Assembly (NCBI GenBank): GCA_014529385.2
Contig: CM043958.1
Coordinates: 77,562,669-77,626,668, forward strand
From: Adiantum capillus-veneris
Taxonomy: Eukaryota; Streptophyta; Polypodiopsida; Polypodiales; Pteridaceae
Direction: 5' to 3'
Length of the DNA: 64,000 bases
A program made the position numbers and the translations under genes. The stretch's first letter is position 1. The number at the start of each line of letters is the position of its first letter. Positions 53,056 through 63,479 of the stretch are shown here, one piece after another. Below the pieces are notes generated by a model. That model was not told the origin of the DNA. It did not search any database and worked only from the letters and a program-made list of their open reading frames with translations.

Positions 53056-54450
53056 TGTGAAGGAAAAAAAGGTGAAACAAATAGCTACGTCATGGAGCAT
53101 GATGCCAAAGTGCACATGAAGAAAGCAAAGCAAAAACGAGAATATGTCATCATTGACATACCTGAAGAATCGACAAAAGCTATTTCAAAGAAGCTGACTC
53201 CAGAAAAAGTGCAAATGAAAGTAAATGAAGGAGAAAAGCTTCCAAGTTCAACGGAAAATCTTCAACAAACGCAAGATCAAAAGAAGAACAGGGACAAGGA
53301 AGAAGATGGACTATCTCCAACGATGATCAAATTCAATTTATGCGGACAAACAGGGCTCAAGGTTACATGTTCGGCCGCAATTGATCCTTATGCTACTAAG
53401 AATCTAATGACTTATGGAACATGGATCATGATGGGAAAGCCACCAATCAATGAGCTAGAAGAAACAGTTTACACAAGTTCAAAAATGCCGATTCCTAGCT
53501 TTGGAATGGCAGAAGTTGTACTTAAATTGAGTACCTGGGAGTATAAAGATACTTTCCACATAATCAACTCCCATCATATCAAAGAGAGTCTGGTCCTGAG
53601 AGAAAGCTGGAGGAACATCTTCTTTCGACAACAATCAAAAGCTTCAACAACAACAACGGTGAGACTCCATGAAGCTTCTCAAATCCATGCAGAGAAGAAA
53701 ACGCCAACCATCGCAGAAAAAGGTAAAGCAAAGGTAAACATTGAAGTATATCAACCTCGCCAGACGACTTTACCTTCAACGAGATTCCATCAAATTTTCC
53801 ACGAAGCCTCTACATCAAGAGCCACACCATCAACAATGCAATGGAAACCAAAGCAAGAAGTCTATCAACCAAAGTTTCCATCACAAAAAAGCATCCAGAA
53901 GAAGCCGAAGAATGTCGAGCAGGTGTTAATATCCAAAGAGCACATCCAAGTCAAAGACCCAGTTTGGATACATGAAACACGGGTTCAACCACAACAACAA
54001 AAGGTGACAGGGTGGATAGCATCAAACGAGTCAATCACTGCTCAAGGCTACTTCCAAGGAAACACTAATTTTTGGGCCAAAAATCCTAAAATAACAGCCT
54101 GGACCTACCCACCTCAACCAACGAGTTCTACAAGGAACAAGACATTCTATCAAAGGAATACAAAATACTCAGGGAAGCGAAAGAACACCAACAAAAGGCA
54201 AACAAAAGGACCTTCTAAGCGGGCAACGCAAGAGGTTTGGGTATCGAAATCAGACTTCAACAAAGATACCCAACACAAACATGTGAATCAGCGGATGATT
54301 CCAGTGAAGCTACTTGAAGCACAAGGATTTTATGAAGGTAACACCCAAATATGGTTACCAACAATTGTAGCTCAATCGGGAACAACGAAGAGAAATCAAG
54401 CAGCACAAGCTTCTTCCCCAAAGCAAGCAATGACAACCAAAAGCCAATAG
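53056..54450 (+). CDS. Element J ORF with degenerate second protease-like domain and QGFYxGN repeats
   Basis: A 452-codon frame from ATG 53092, in the same frame as Gag. Residues about 80-180 resemble a retropepsin fold: TCSAAIDPYATKNLMTYGTW resembles the DPG(S/A)xxNLIS active-site strand (with DPY), and INSHHIKESLVLRESWRNIF resembles the ILGxxW end strand, so a second, probably inactive protease-like domain is possible. The rest is basic, Gln/Lys/Thr-rich and low in complexity. Near its end are the repeats TAQGYFQGNTNFWAK and EAQGFYEGNTQIWLP. It ends at TAG 54448 and continues in the same frame. No family recognised. Confidence 0.5.
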   Translation, partial: CEGKKGETNSYVMEHDAKVHMKKAKQKREYVIIDIPEESTKAISKKLTPEKVQMKVNEGEKLPSSTENLQQTQDQKKNRDKEEDGLSPTMIKFNLCGQTGLKVTCSAAIDPYATKNLMTYGTWIMMGKPPINELEETVYTSSKMPIPSFGMAEVVLKLSTWEYKDTFHIINSHHIKESLVLRESWRNIFFRQQSKASTTTTVRLHEASQIHAEKKTPTIAEKGKAKVNIEVYQPRQTTLPSTRFHQIFHEASTSRATPSTMQWKPKQEVYQPKFPSQKSIQKKPKNVEQVLISKEHIQVKDPVWIHETRVQPQQQKVTGWIASNESITAQGYFQGNTNFWAKNPKITAWTYPPQPTSSTRNKTFYQRNTKYSGKRKNTNKRQTKGPSKRATQEVWVSKSDFNKDTQHKHVNQRMIPVKLLEAQGFYEGNTQIWLPTIVAQSGTTKRNQAAQASSPKQAMTTKSQ

Positions 54451-54915
54451 AAGCCAATTACAACCAAGGCTGCTGCAATCTACAGATGGATACCTTGTCA
54501 TCAATTACAGAAGCAAGGCTTTTACAACGGAAATCATCAGGTTTGGATACCAAAGCCTAGTGTCCATCAAATCATAGAAGAAGATAAAATGTCAAAGACG
54601 GTCACACAAGGACCAAAAACAAGATGGGTTCCAAAATTGCTAGTGGAAACTCAATCACAGAGAACCCACATATCTCGACAGTCGCTTCTCATGGAATTTA
54701 ATGCAAAGGCTACATTAAGCCCTATCAAAGCTGAAGGACTTGTTTTACAAAGAAGTATCAACATACAACAAGCAAGTCAAGAGGAGCCAAAATATGCCAA
54801 CCTACTCGACAAAATGGTGGCATCCGAAGACCAACACAATGATAGAGGCCTTAATCTCAAGAACTTATGGCATTGGGTTTCAGGCCATGAACAGGTAAGT
54901 CCAAGTCGCCATTAA
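54451..54915 (+). pseudogene. Element J C-terminal segment with third QGFYxGN repeat
   Basis: The same frame after stop 54448: YRWIPCHQLQKQGFYNGNHQ, then VWIPK and, later, TRWVPKLLVETQ. It is the third copy of the (Q)GFYxGNxQxWxP motif found twice upstream. The remaining residues have no recognised domain. The frame ends at TAA 54913-54915. Confidence 0.5.
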
Positions 54916-55782
54916 AAATACATGGCATAAAAGTCAAGAGTCGGGCAGCTGAGCCACTAAATGAGCAAGGCATTAGTCCCAAAGCTTCAAGTAATATTCT
55001 CTGTGGTCTAAAAGTCTTAGCTATTCTAGGTACTGCTCAAGGTGGAGGATTTGAACATATTTATGTTGTGTCGCTCATGCTGGTATAGGTGAGCATAAAA
55101 GTCCAAGTCTATGTATTTTAAGTTTGGTATAGTGAAGAAGAGAGTCCAAAAGACACTCACACAATATGCATAGTGAGGAATGAGTGGAGAATATTCTACA
55201 TCGAAAATCCTTCTTGGAAACGTGCAAGCTATTGAGACGTCCTTTGATGTCACATGTGCTACATTTGTTCCTTGAAGCACCATCAACTCCATCTTTTACA
55301 CTACATGCTTTTGCTTGAAAACTTCTCATAAGCATATAGAGTGTCCCATAATTGGCACTTACATTAGGCACTCTTCCTTTGTTTATCCCAAGCACTCACC
55401 TTGCATGACAGGTACTTCCAGTCCAAATGCTCAACTCCAATAAGAGCGTATACCAAAGGTACTTTTTCCCCACTGTGTTTTTCCCTTTAGTCATCCAAGT
55501 TTTAAGACCCTAATCCAGACCTCATCATCAACTTCTTGTATATATTCCTTCTACATCAACAATAAGGAAAGGGCTACCCAATCCATAAACAACAACTTGG
55601 AACAAAAACAGCAAGTCTCCATATGCTTATCAAGAGCATCTTTTATCTTCAAGGGTGACAACAAAGCTCCATCCAACAATGGCAAGTCAAAGAATGGCCT
55701 ACAACATCAAGCAATGAGAAATTTAGCAAGCGAGCTATCCACAACAATAAAAAATACCTCACACAGTGCTTCAACATTGATG
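54916..55782 (+). other. Element J tail, no gene seen
   Basis: Non-coding sequence between the end of the J frame and element K. No 3' LTR (nothing resembling the TGTTTGGAGGTG start) and no polypurine tract stand out. The short minus-strand frames at 55026-55395 have no known motif. The junction with K falls at about 55782/55783. Confidence 0.4.
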
Positions 55783-56900
55783 AAAAGGATAATTTTTTAA
55801 CTTAATAAGATATCGTTAGATAATCTTACCATGTCGTAGTACCTTGTCTTCATGCCAAAGGATAGCTTCAAGTTGTAGCACTCTTCTTGGTCTTTGATTT
55901 CTAGAGGGTTGTCAATAATTGGTTCTCTTGGTGGCTCTCCTTTGTAGGGCTTAAGTAGGCTCACATTAAAAGCATTGTGTATGAGCCAATGATTGGGCAA
56001 CTTGATAAGCCATGTCATGATTGGCTTCAAGATTTGAAAATGACCATAGTATCTTTTTGCTAGTTTACCATAATACTTTTGATTGCCCGTAGGATTTTTG
56101 CATGTCGCTTGCCTCAATCGAGCCTTGGGAAACTTGAGTAAGACCCAATCATTTTCTTTGAACATTAAGGTCCTTTTGTGCTTGTCAACAACAGATCTTT
56201 GCCTTTGTTGAGAGATGGATATAGCCTCCTTAATCTTTTGAAAAGATTCTTGTAGGTCACGACTATACTCATCAGCAGGCGAAGATCTTCCCATGTACTT
56301 TAAGTAGCAAGGAACTTTTAGGTCTTCCCTCTATGATCTCAAAAGGTGCTTTTCCCATAGTAGTATGGACAATATTATTGTATGCATACTCTACAAGGGG
56401 TAAGTAATGCTCCCATTGTAAGTGTTGTATCTACTTATGTAACATAAGTCTTTAGTAGATCGAGTATCGTAAGATTGGCTATCTCACTTTGACCATCCGT
56501 TTGTGGGTGATAGGCTGAAGAGAAATTCAAACTTATACCTTTCCAAAAATTAGTGGTCATTCTAGGATCTCTATCTAACACAATGGATGTTGGCAATCCA
56601 TGGTGTTTAAAAATCTGAGATATGAAGAGAGTTGCCATTTGGTGTGCCTTAATAGTCTTTTTGATAGGAATACAATGTGCTTGCTTGCTAAACGTGTCGA
56701 CTGTTGTCCATATTTCTGTATTCCCATGGATAGACTTGGGTAATCCAAAGATAAAATCCATGGATATACTCTCCCATGGTCAATTAGGGATTGGTAATGG
56801 CTGGAATAATCCAGGTTGCTTCCCTCTACCATACTTAGCCTTTTGGTATACCACACATTTTGAAAGATACTCTTGTTTGTAAACTTTCATGGGAGGCCAA
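55783..56900 (-). pseudogene. Element K integrase
   Basis: On the minus strand: an HHCC remnant, the core DFIFGLPKSIHGNTEIWTTV, then DTFSKQAHCIPIKKTIKAHQ, LDRDPRMTTNFWKG, SAYHPQTDGQSEIANLTILD with the catalytic Glu kept, then QKIKEAISISQQRQRSVVDK, LLKFPKARLRQATCKNPTGN and HNAFNVSLLKPYKGEPP. The chromodomain-like tail is cut after VRLSNDILL at 55783, where element J sequence begins. Frameshifts near 56300 and 56440 and several stops break the gene. Confidence 0.87.
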
Positions 56901-57741
56901 TAGAAGTACGTCTTTACTTCTCAAAGAGTAGGTTGAATGCCTCTATGCCCCAAATAGGGAGGAGCATGGGATTCATACATGACTTTCTCACGAAGAGAGT
57001 GGGTAACACATAGCCTATTTCCATGGAGAAGATAACCATCTTGCAAGGTGAATGGTTCTTCTTTCTTTCCCAATGCAAGGGCTAACATTACATCTTTAAA
57101 GTCAGGGTCAGTAGCATACTCATCTCTACCATAGAAGATAGGTCATTGTGAGTTTCTATAGACACCTCATTAACTCTTGGTCGTCGTGAAAGTGCATCGT
57201 CCACTTGATTGTGCTTACCAACAATTTGAGCAATATGAAAATAAAATTGCGAAAGAAAATTTACCCACCTCATTTTTTTGTCAAAAAGCTTGGTTTGCGT
57301 CATGAAGTACTTGAGACTTTGGTGGTCCGTTCACAAAATAAATGGAGTCCTGGCAAAAGATAGTGCTACCATGTGTCTAGGACATGTAGAGAAGCTAAAA
57401 GATATTTTTCGTATATGCCCAAGACCCACACATCGGCATTGAGCCTTTGGCTCTCATATGCTATGGCATATCCCTCTTGAAGCAAAATTACTCCAAGGCA
57501 ATCACCAAAGCATCACGATGGACCTCAAATGGCTTTGAGAGATCCGGAAGCATAAGGACTAGTAAGATTCTCTTTGAGATTGTCAAAATCATTTTGTTCT
57601 TTAGCAGTCCATCAGTACTTAACATGCTTCTTCTTTGTTAAGTCATGCAATGGTCTTGCTATTTGATAGAATTTTGCTATGAAGCGTCTATAGTATGCAC
57701 ACATACCAATAAACCTTCTTAGCTCTTGTAGATTACTTGGA
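56901..57741 (-). pseudogene. Element K RNase H and connection
   Basis: Minus-strand fragments: FDKKMRWVNFLSQFYFHIAQ and GKHNQVDDALSRRP (RNase H end), an AIAYESQRLNADV-type segment (near 57430-57480), the LTSPYASGSLKAIE region and the connection motif (near 57640-57740). Many stops and frameshifts. RNase H would act with the adjacent RT. Confidence 0.75.
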
Positions 57742-58440
57742 TTAGGCCATGCTTTTATTACCTCCAACTTTGATAGTTCCATATGGATACCATCTTGAGA
57801 GATAATGTGACCTAAGTAATGAATCTCTTGAAGGAAAAATTTGATCTTCTTTTGATTGATAAAAAAGCTTGTTCTCTCTCAAAGCACGAAAATTTACTTG
57901 GAGATGTTGCTTGTGCTCCTCCAAGGACTTGGAGTAGATGATGATATCATCAAAGAACACTATAATGAACTTGCGGTAGGGTCTAAATATTTTCTCCAAC
58001 AAACAATTGAATGTGGCCAGTGCTTTAGTCAAGCCAAAAGGCATGACTAGATATTTATAAAGTCCAAACGTTATAAGAAACGCGATCTTTACGATATCTT
58101 CATTCACTATCCTTATTTGATGATACCTACTTTTAAGATCAATCCTATTGAATTAGTTCAAACCTTGTAGCTTATCAAACAGATCTTCTACCCGTGGTAC
58201 GGGGGAAAAAAATTTGATAGTGATATGGTTTAGCGCTCGATAGTCCACACACATGCGGTATGTACCATATTTCTTTTGCACTAAAAGGACTAGAGAACAA
58301 AAGGGAGAGAATCTAGGCCTCACCATCCCTTTGTCTACCAGTTCTTGTACTTGCCTCATGATCTCCTCTTGTTGAGCATGGGAAAGTCGATAAAGAGGCA
58401 TGTTAGGGGGTGAGCTTCCTGGTAGGAGCTCAATTTGATG
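57742..58440 (-). pseudogene. Element K reverse transcriptase
   Basis: On the minus strand: [40 protein letters not shown], then after a stop at 58153-58155 [40 protein letters not shown] and the catalytic FFDDIIIYSKSLEEHKQHLQ. A frame change near 57850 follows. Confidence 0.87.
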
Positions 58441-59264
58441 GTCATCATCCCCTTGTTTTGGAGGTAAGTCCATAGGGATATCATTGATAAACAAATCTTG
58501 GAGTCCATTTAGAAAATTAGACAAGTCTAATTCTTCTTGATTCCTAGCATTTTGCTTTGTCAAAACATTAGAATCATTTGGAGACTCTTTGACAAAAATC
58601 ATGTACGTAGAAACTGAGATTTTCATTGAGATATCAAAAGCAGGTGAATTTACAAGTGGTATAGTACAACCGGAATCGCTAGCATCTATATGCATGCTCT
58701 TTTCCCTGTAGGTGAAGTAGATTCTCCTTTCAGGGAACTTCATGTTGACAGCCATGCGGTTGAACCATGGTGCCCCTAGGATAACATCCTCATGTTGGAG
58801 AAGAGAGATGAAAAAGTCTTCTTTGTTGACGTAGCTTTGGACATGAAGCCTCAACTTCCCAATCAAGAGAGTAATGGAGGCTTGTTGTCCCTTGAAAGCT
58901 CCATTGACAGTTACAGTATCTCCCATCTCAAAAGCTTGAATGCCCAACTTAGTAGCCAACTCCGTTGATATGAAGTTGTGAGTAGAGCCAGGGTCAAACA
59001 AGATGAAGACATCATGCTCCCTTACTTTTTTCCAAGCATAGGAGAGAGGTGATCCTTTGCAATGAGTATCCTCTTTTGGAGCTTCAATCATGGAAGCTTT
59101 AGGAGTCTCATTGCAGACATTTCTCTTGGTGCCCAAAATCTCTCCTGAAGAATTTTGGGCAATGTTTTTTCCCTTTGCATCACTTTTGTCTTTGCTTTCC
59201 ATGGGCTTGACATTCTTTTTAGACCCTTGTTGGAAATTGATTAAACCAAAGCGTTGGGAGTTGA
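58441..59264 (-). pseudogene. Element K protease and Gag end; zinc knuckle deleted
   Basis: An open frame (59202-58153) holds the Gag end ([20 protein letters not shown]), the protease ([40 protein letters not shown]) and the start of RT. Where unit 1 of element G has the Asn-rich linker and CCHC knuckle, K goes directly from QNSS to GEILGTKRNVCNETPK, so about 50 codons including the zinc knuckle were deleted without breaking the frame. Gag continues upstream beyond the solo LTR at 59270-60280. Confidence 0.85.
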
Positions 59265-59269
59265 CATAC
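59265..59269 (+). repeat. Target-site duplication of the solo LTR (left)
   Basis: CATAC, matched by CGTAC at 60281-60285 (one mismatch). Confidence 0.75.
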
Positions 59270-60280
59270 TGTTAACTGAGCTGATGTCAGTTAACAGGAG
59301 CTGCTAAAGATCAAAGCCTTATGAATGCACATCGAAGATGAATATGAAGAAGCATTGAAGATTGGAGTTACACACTTTTCACATTTTTCCAAAATGGTCA
59401 TGTATTGTAATTTCCCGATTTATTTAGCCATTGTGATAATTGTAACATGTTACGGGCTCAATAAGAGTTCCAAGATATAGAGCATAAGTCACTTAGTGTA
59501 CCTGGGTTGCAGATACAATAAGTGTGGAGCTTCAAAGGTCTTGGGTGCCGGATATTACACATTTTAGACATTGGCTAAAGTATAAAAGTCAACTTTGTAA
59601 AGTTTTAATCAAGTTTTGGATAATGAAATACACAGCGTGAGCTAACAACGTTCACTCCTCTCCTTCTCGTGCTTCCTACTCCCTCCCTGGTTGTCACATT
59701 GCAGTCGTGTTTTTTGCATTACAACTGCAGGTAAGATCTCTACTCATTGACGTAAACACATCACAGTATTTCATAGTTTGTTGCATCGCCGACCCGAGGC
59801 CTAATTTCATCATAACTAGGAATTTACACTTTCAAATAAAAAATTAAGCATATGCGGGGTATTGGGGAATCATTGCTAAGCAATTAGATGCATTCTCGGT
59901 CGAAAACGACTAGGTCAAAAATCCACTGCTGTTAATTATCGCGATTTTGGAACTTGACCTAAAGTGGGGTTTAAGACCATAAGCATGTGTGCTTAGATCT
60001 TATAAACATGTCCTAGAAGTTTCATTACGTTTGGATGTCATTTGATGCTGTAACGGATGTGATTTGTTTGCCGATGAGTGATTAGCTTTTGGTGATTTCA
60101 GTCACTTGAGTGTAGCTTGAGTTAGATGCGAGTTGTTAGTTGTTTTCCGAGAGATTGACAACCTCTTGTAGCCTCTATGCACTAGTAGAGTTAGCTTCGC
60201 CCCATGGATCAACAATTTAATCGTGGTTCTTGCTAATAGTGCAATAAGATAGGATGGTGAGGTTAGACATGCGTCCCACA
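59270..60280. mobile_element. Solo LTR inserted in the element K gag
   Basis: 1,011 bp, starting TGTTAACTGAGC and ending CGTCCCACA, with a 5-bp near-duplication on its flanks and K Gag codons (EEMAEYV then NSQR) resuming on each side. A TATA-like AGTATAAAAGTC lies at about 59579-59590, followed by a CT-rich stretch and a GCAGGTAAGATC sequence resembling a splice donor. The TGTTAACTGA start resembles Ty1/copia LTRs, but with no internal sequence the superfamily is inference. Read with its TATA, it lies in the forward direction. No coding sequence inside. Confidence 0.85.
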
Positions 60281-61286
60281 CGTACTCGGCCATCTCTTCA
60301 AGTAATCCTGCACAAAATTGTTGCTTTTGCTCGGTGGAGTATATCTTTTCAAAGACAATAGCCTTCAGATGTAAATCCCAAAACTTGTCCACATATTTGT
60401 GGATAGACTCGTTAGAGAGCATCTTCAAGCTCCACCATTCAGTAAGCACTTTGTCCTTGCATTTCTTGCAAGGAATAGCTTCATGATGGAAACTCGTAGA
60501 GTTTTCCATGTCTTTAAGGACTCACAGTTGCCACAAAGGCTAGCCCACCATTGACGAGAAGACTTCTAGAAGTGCATAGCTACATAATGTAGCTCAGAGG
60601 ACTCTATGAAGCCCTCGTCTCCAAAGGCCGCATCAAATTGTTCGATGAAGGCGAGTAGCACCAAAGGTGCCATCATAGGTGAGAAAAGAGATACTCTTTC
60701 CTCCCTCTTTGAACTTCTTGAGCTTTTGGGACCTTTGCCATGCAGGGTAAGATTTGTGATGTGCTCTCCTCTTATATCTCTAGGAGAATAACTCTTGGTT
60801 TTGTTGGAAGAGGAGGAAGGTGAAGACGAAGGAGAACAGGATAACCTCTCTCTTGCCTTTTTCTTCCTTTGTTCCCTCTCTTCCCTTCCGGAGTGACAAA
60901 GAGAAGGACTATGGGTTGACTATTTCCTCTTGGGAGGAGTTGGTGACCGTCTAAACCACCGTCTTCATGGAGCCACATCTTCAAAGGAACTTAGGGACTC
61001 GCTTATTTCTTGTTCTTTGGATTCCTCCTCTCTTATGGAGGAGAGTCTTATTTTAGGAGTCTCATCGAGAGGCCTCCTAAGCTCTCTCTCTTCTTGGAGA
61101 GGAAGAGGAAATCCCATAAGCACGAAGTTGTTGGGTAACTTCAGCTTGCAAAGCAGGGTTGCCCATAGCTTGATACAACCTAGTAACAAGATAATTAACA
61201 AACATGGGGGCATTATCATTAGCACCTTCATGTGTAAAATCAAAGTTATCAAAGTTCATTCTACTCTCTTGGTTATTTTCAGCCAT
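60281..61286 (-). pseudogene. gag: Element K gag, N-terminal and core part
   Basis: On the minus strand gag starts MAENNQESRMNFDNFDFTHE (61286), passes through YQAMGNPALQAEVTQQLRAY and a basic Ser/Arg-rich region, and holds the core fragments (SFLTYDGTFGA-like region near 60680, then MENSTSFHHEAIPCKKCKD frame, KFWDLHLKAIVFEKIYSTEQ, QKQQFCAGLLEEMAEYV). Small indels near 60520-60620 disrupt the WW motif. It is cut by the solo LTR after EEMAEYV. Same gag family as element G. Confidence 0.83.
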
Positions 61287-61680
61287 GCAATTAAACTTAT
61301 GTATAGAATTACTTTGTGCTTTGGTATCCTCAAAAACCTTAGTTTCTCCTCATCTTTACCTTGGAAAATTAGTTCTCAAGAAACCACACCCGTGGTTTAG
61401 ACTCTGTCTATTACAAAGACTAGTGGAGAGGGTCTAACATTGCTCGATTGATTATGGTTCCTGTTGAGCTTGCTCGTAGCTCAAGAATGGTTAAGCCAAA
61501 GGCAAGCCCCAAGAGACTCCATTATTAAGACTATAGTTTCCAATGGTGTACCTCGAACTAAGTCCTTCTCAACCAAGAGAATAGATCCCTATCCCACTTA
61601 CCCTATTGCAATGAACATGTCCAACCTTTCATGGACAAATTAAGTACCTCTCTTCTTAAGCAAGATAAGAGAAACCAATA
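61287..61680 (-). other. Leader of element K
   Basis: Between primer site and gag start, collinear with the leader of element G (32138-32520), including the AACCACACCCGTGG and CTTTGGTACC-type blocks. No coding domain seen. Confidence 0.55.
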
Positions 61681-61692
61681 GCTCTAATACCA
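61681..61692 (-). other. Primer binding site of element K
   Basis: Minus-strand TGGTATTAGAGC: the initiator-Met tRNA site with one transition. Confidence 0.85.
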
Positions 61693-61693
61693 A

Positions 61694-62435
61694 TGTAATG
61701 GAAATGGCCTATGAAATTTGAGAATAGTAGAATTAAGAGAATTAGAGTGAGCATTTTTGTGAAACTACTTGGAGAACATAGAGGGTGAACTTAATTAGAG
61801 ATAGCAACATAACCATAATACTTGATTAACTTGGCATGAACAATAATTTTGCAAGAGAGAAAGTTTAGAGAACTTGACAACAGTTGAGGACCGGATTTAT
61901 GTGGAGTCGGCCCCTCCAATAGGCTTTTGCATTATAGATTCTTCCATCAAGAGAGACTTGGTACAATACAATCTTTGTGTTCCTTGTGACCTAGGTGATG
62001 CAATAAAGATGGAAATCTTCATGCATCACAAGCATAACATAAACTTTGTAAAAGCATTAACCATCCGCGGTCTCATTCCCAAGGCCTCAAACATCTTCAA
62101 AGGTGGAGAGAGCTAGCGGGGAATGAGGGTAGGGAAGAGGAAGAAGAAGCATTCAATAGGAGAAATAAATAGTTTCTCACTTATCATCACTCTTCTTGCT
62201 TAGCATAGCATAATAGCATAGTAATGAAGATGAAGAAGATGGCAAGCTTAAGCATTGAAGCATGGCTCTCTTGGTTGGATTTGCATTCCATAGCCAAGAG
62301 TGTTGGTGTAGGCTCTCAACAAGATTGGAGAAGGAGATGGAGCTCTTGCACTTTGCACTTCACACAATGAGTGTGTGTGTGTGTGTGTGTGTGTGTTTAT
62401 GTGGGAGAGTATAAGGATGCTCCCCTCCCATGCTT

Positions 62436-62484
<49 letters not shown>

Positions 62485-62894
62485 CGTATTATTTAATTTT
62501 ATCATTTGGACAAGTGTCCTCTTTTTCCTTTTTAAAAGAAAGAACTTTATTATTTATTCAAATGCATCTAATTCTCATTGGACCCCTTTAAAGCCTATCC
62601 AATAGGATTCAAACACATCATGAGCACAAAGGGGAGGATCTTGACATGTGTCTTTTATGCTTCTTAAGAGATCATGTTTGAATTGAACACTTCAAACACC
62701 TTAGTCATTTAAGCATGACAATCTTTTATGCCTCTTGAGAGATTATGTTTGAATTGAAAACTTCAAGCACCTTAGTCATTTAAGCATGACAAGCGCCTCA
62801 AGCTTGGGAAAGGTTCCCACAAACACCTTAAGTACCTTAGTCAGCAAGCACGACAAGCACCTCAAGCTTGGGTAGGGTTCCCACCTCAAGGTTA
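61694..62894 (-). repeat. LTR shared by elements K (5') and L (3')
   Basis: About 1.2 kb. The element strand ends CATTTCCATTACA one base before the K primer site, and the region upstream on that strand leads into L pol. One LTR therefore serves as the 3' LTR of L and the 5' LTR of K, the pattern left by LTR-LTR recombination. Includes GT (62370-62396) and CT (62440-62481) microsatellites. The right boundary is set by analogy with 41934. Confidence 0.7.
62370..62481 (+). repeat. GT and CT microsatellites in the K/L LTR
   Basis: About 13 GT units (62370-62396), then, after 40 bp, about 21 CT units (62440-62481). Confidence 0.95.
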
Positions 62895-63479
62895 GCCCCA
62901 ACTTGCTTAAGGTCCTAGGTCTAAGCACTTTTAACACTAACCTTTGGGGGTCTTTAATGAAGCTAACCCTAAGGTCTTTGAAGATCCATTATATGCAGAT
63001 GTCTATATTCTACCTCTTGTTCCCATTCATCTCCCCATATTAAATGATCAGTTCAATATGAGAAAGTCTTTTTGGAACATGTAGATATTAAATTTTATGA
63101 AATTACCTCTCTTTTGAAACCATAGGTGTCCTCGACTATGAGGTAGAAGAGATAAAGTCTTAGTCATTTGTCTATGTTTCTTAGCAGGTAGAGGATCCCT
63201 TTTTACCCTACGACATCATTTTAGAATGGATGAGTAGTCCATTTGGTGCTTGGCAAACTTAGCTGCTGCAAGCATGTCTGCTTTTTAATCCATATCATAC
63301 TCCCAAAGTAGCAAGACAAATTCTACTTGGTGTTTGAGTGACGTCGTCATCAAAAAAATGATTCTGAGCATGTATACTATTTGAATTTGTGCACAAAAGA
63401 GGATTAGTCTTATAAGATAAAAACATTGTTCATTTAGAAAGCATTTATATTTGCTTACTCTAGTGTAGCATTGTAAGCA
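62895..63479 (-). other. 3' untranslated region of element L
   Basis: Between the L integrase stop and the LTR on the minus strand. The first part (near 63350-63470) resembles the sequence after the G integrase (41789-41900). I see no gene in it. Confidence 0.45.

Larger units (their letters stand above)
45583..55782 (+). mobile_element. Element J: LTR element with gag and protease but no pol enzymes
   Basis: It starts with an LTR (45583-46521) inserted into element H integrase. A tRNA-type primer site follows, then a leader with a tandem repeat of about 272 bp, one long decayed coding frame (49048-54915), and about 870 bp of non-coding tail. The right end (55782) abuts element K without a 3' LTR, so J is truncated or rearranged there. 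No RT, RNase H or integrase motif is visible in any frame. The frame encodes Gag, a retropepsin and an unrecognised C-terminal part. A non-autonomous element with its own gag is the best reading. Confidence 0.75.

Noticed and set aside
55026-55395. Minus-strand frames in the J tail as a gene
   Set aside because: Two overlapping frames with no shared motif, no known domain and no conservation partner in the window.
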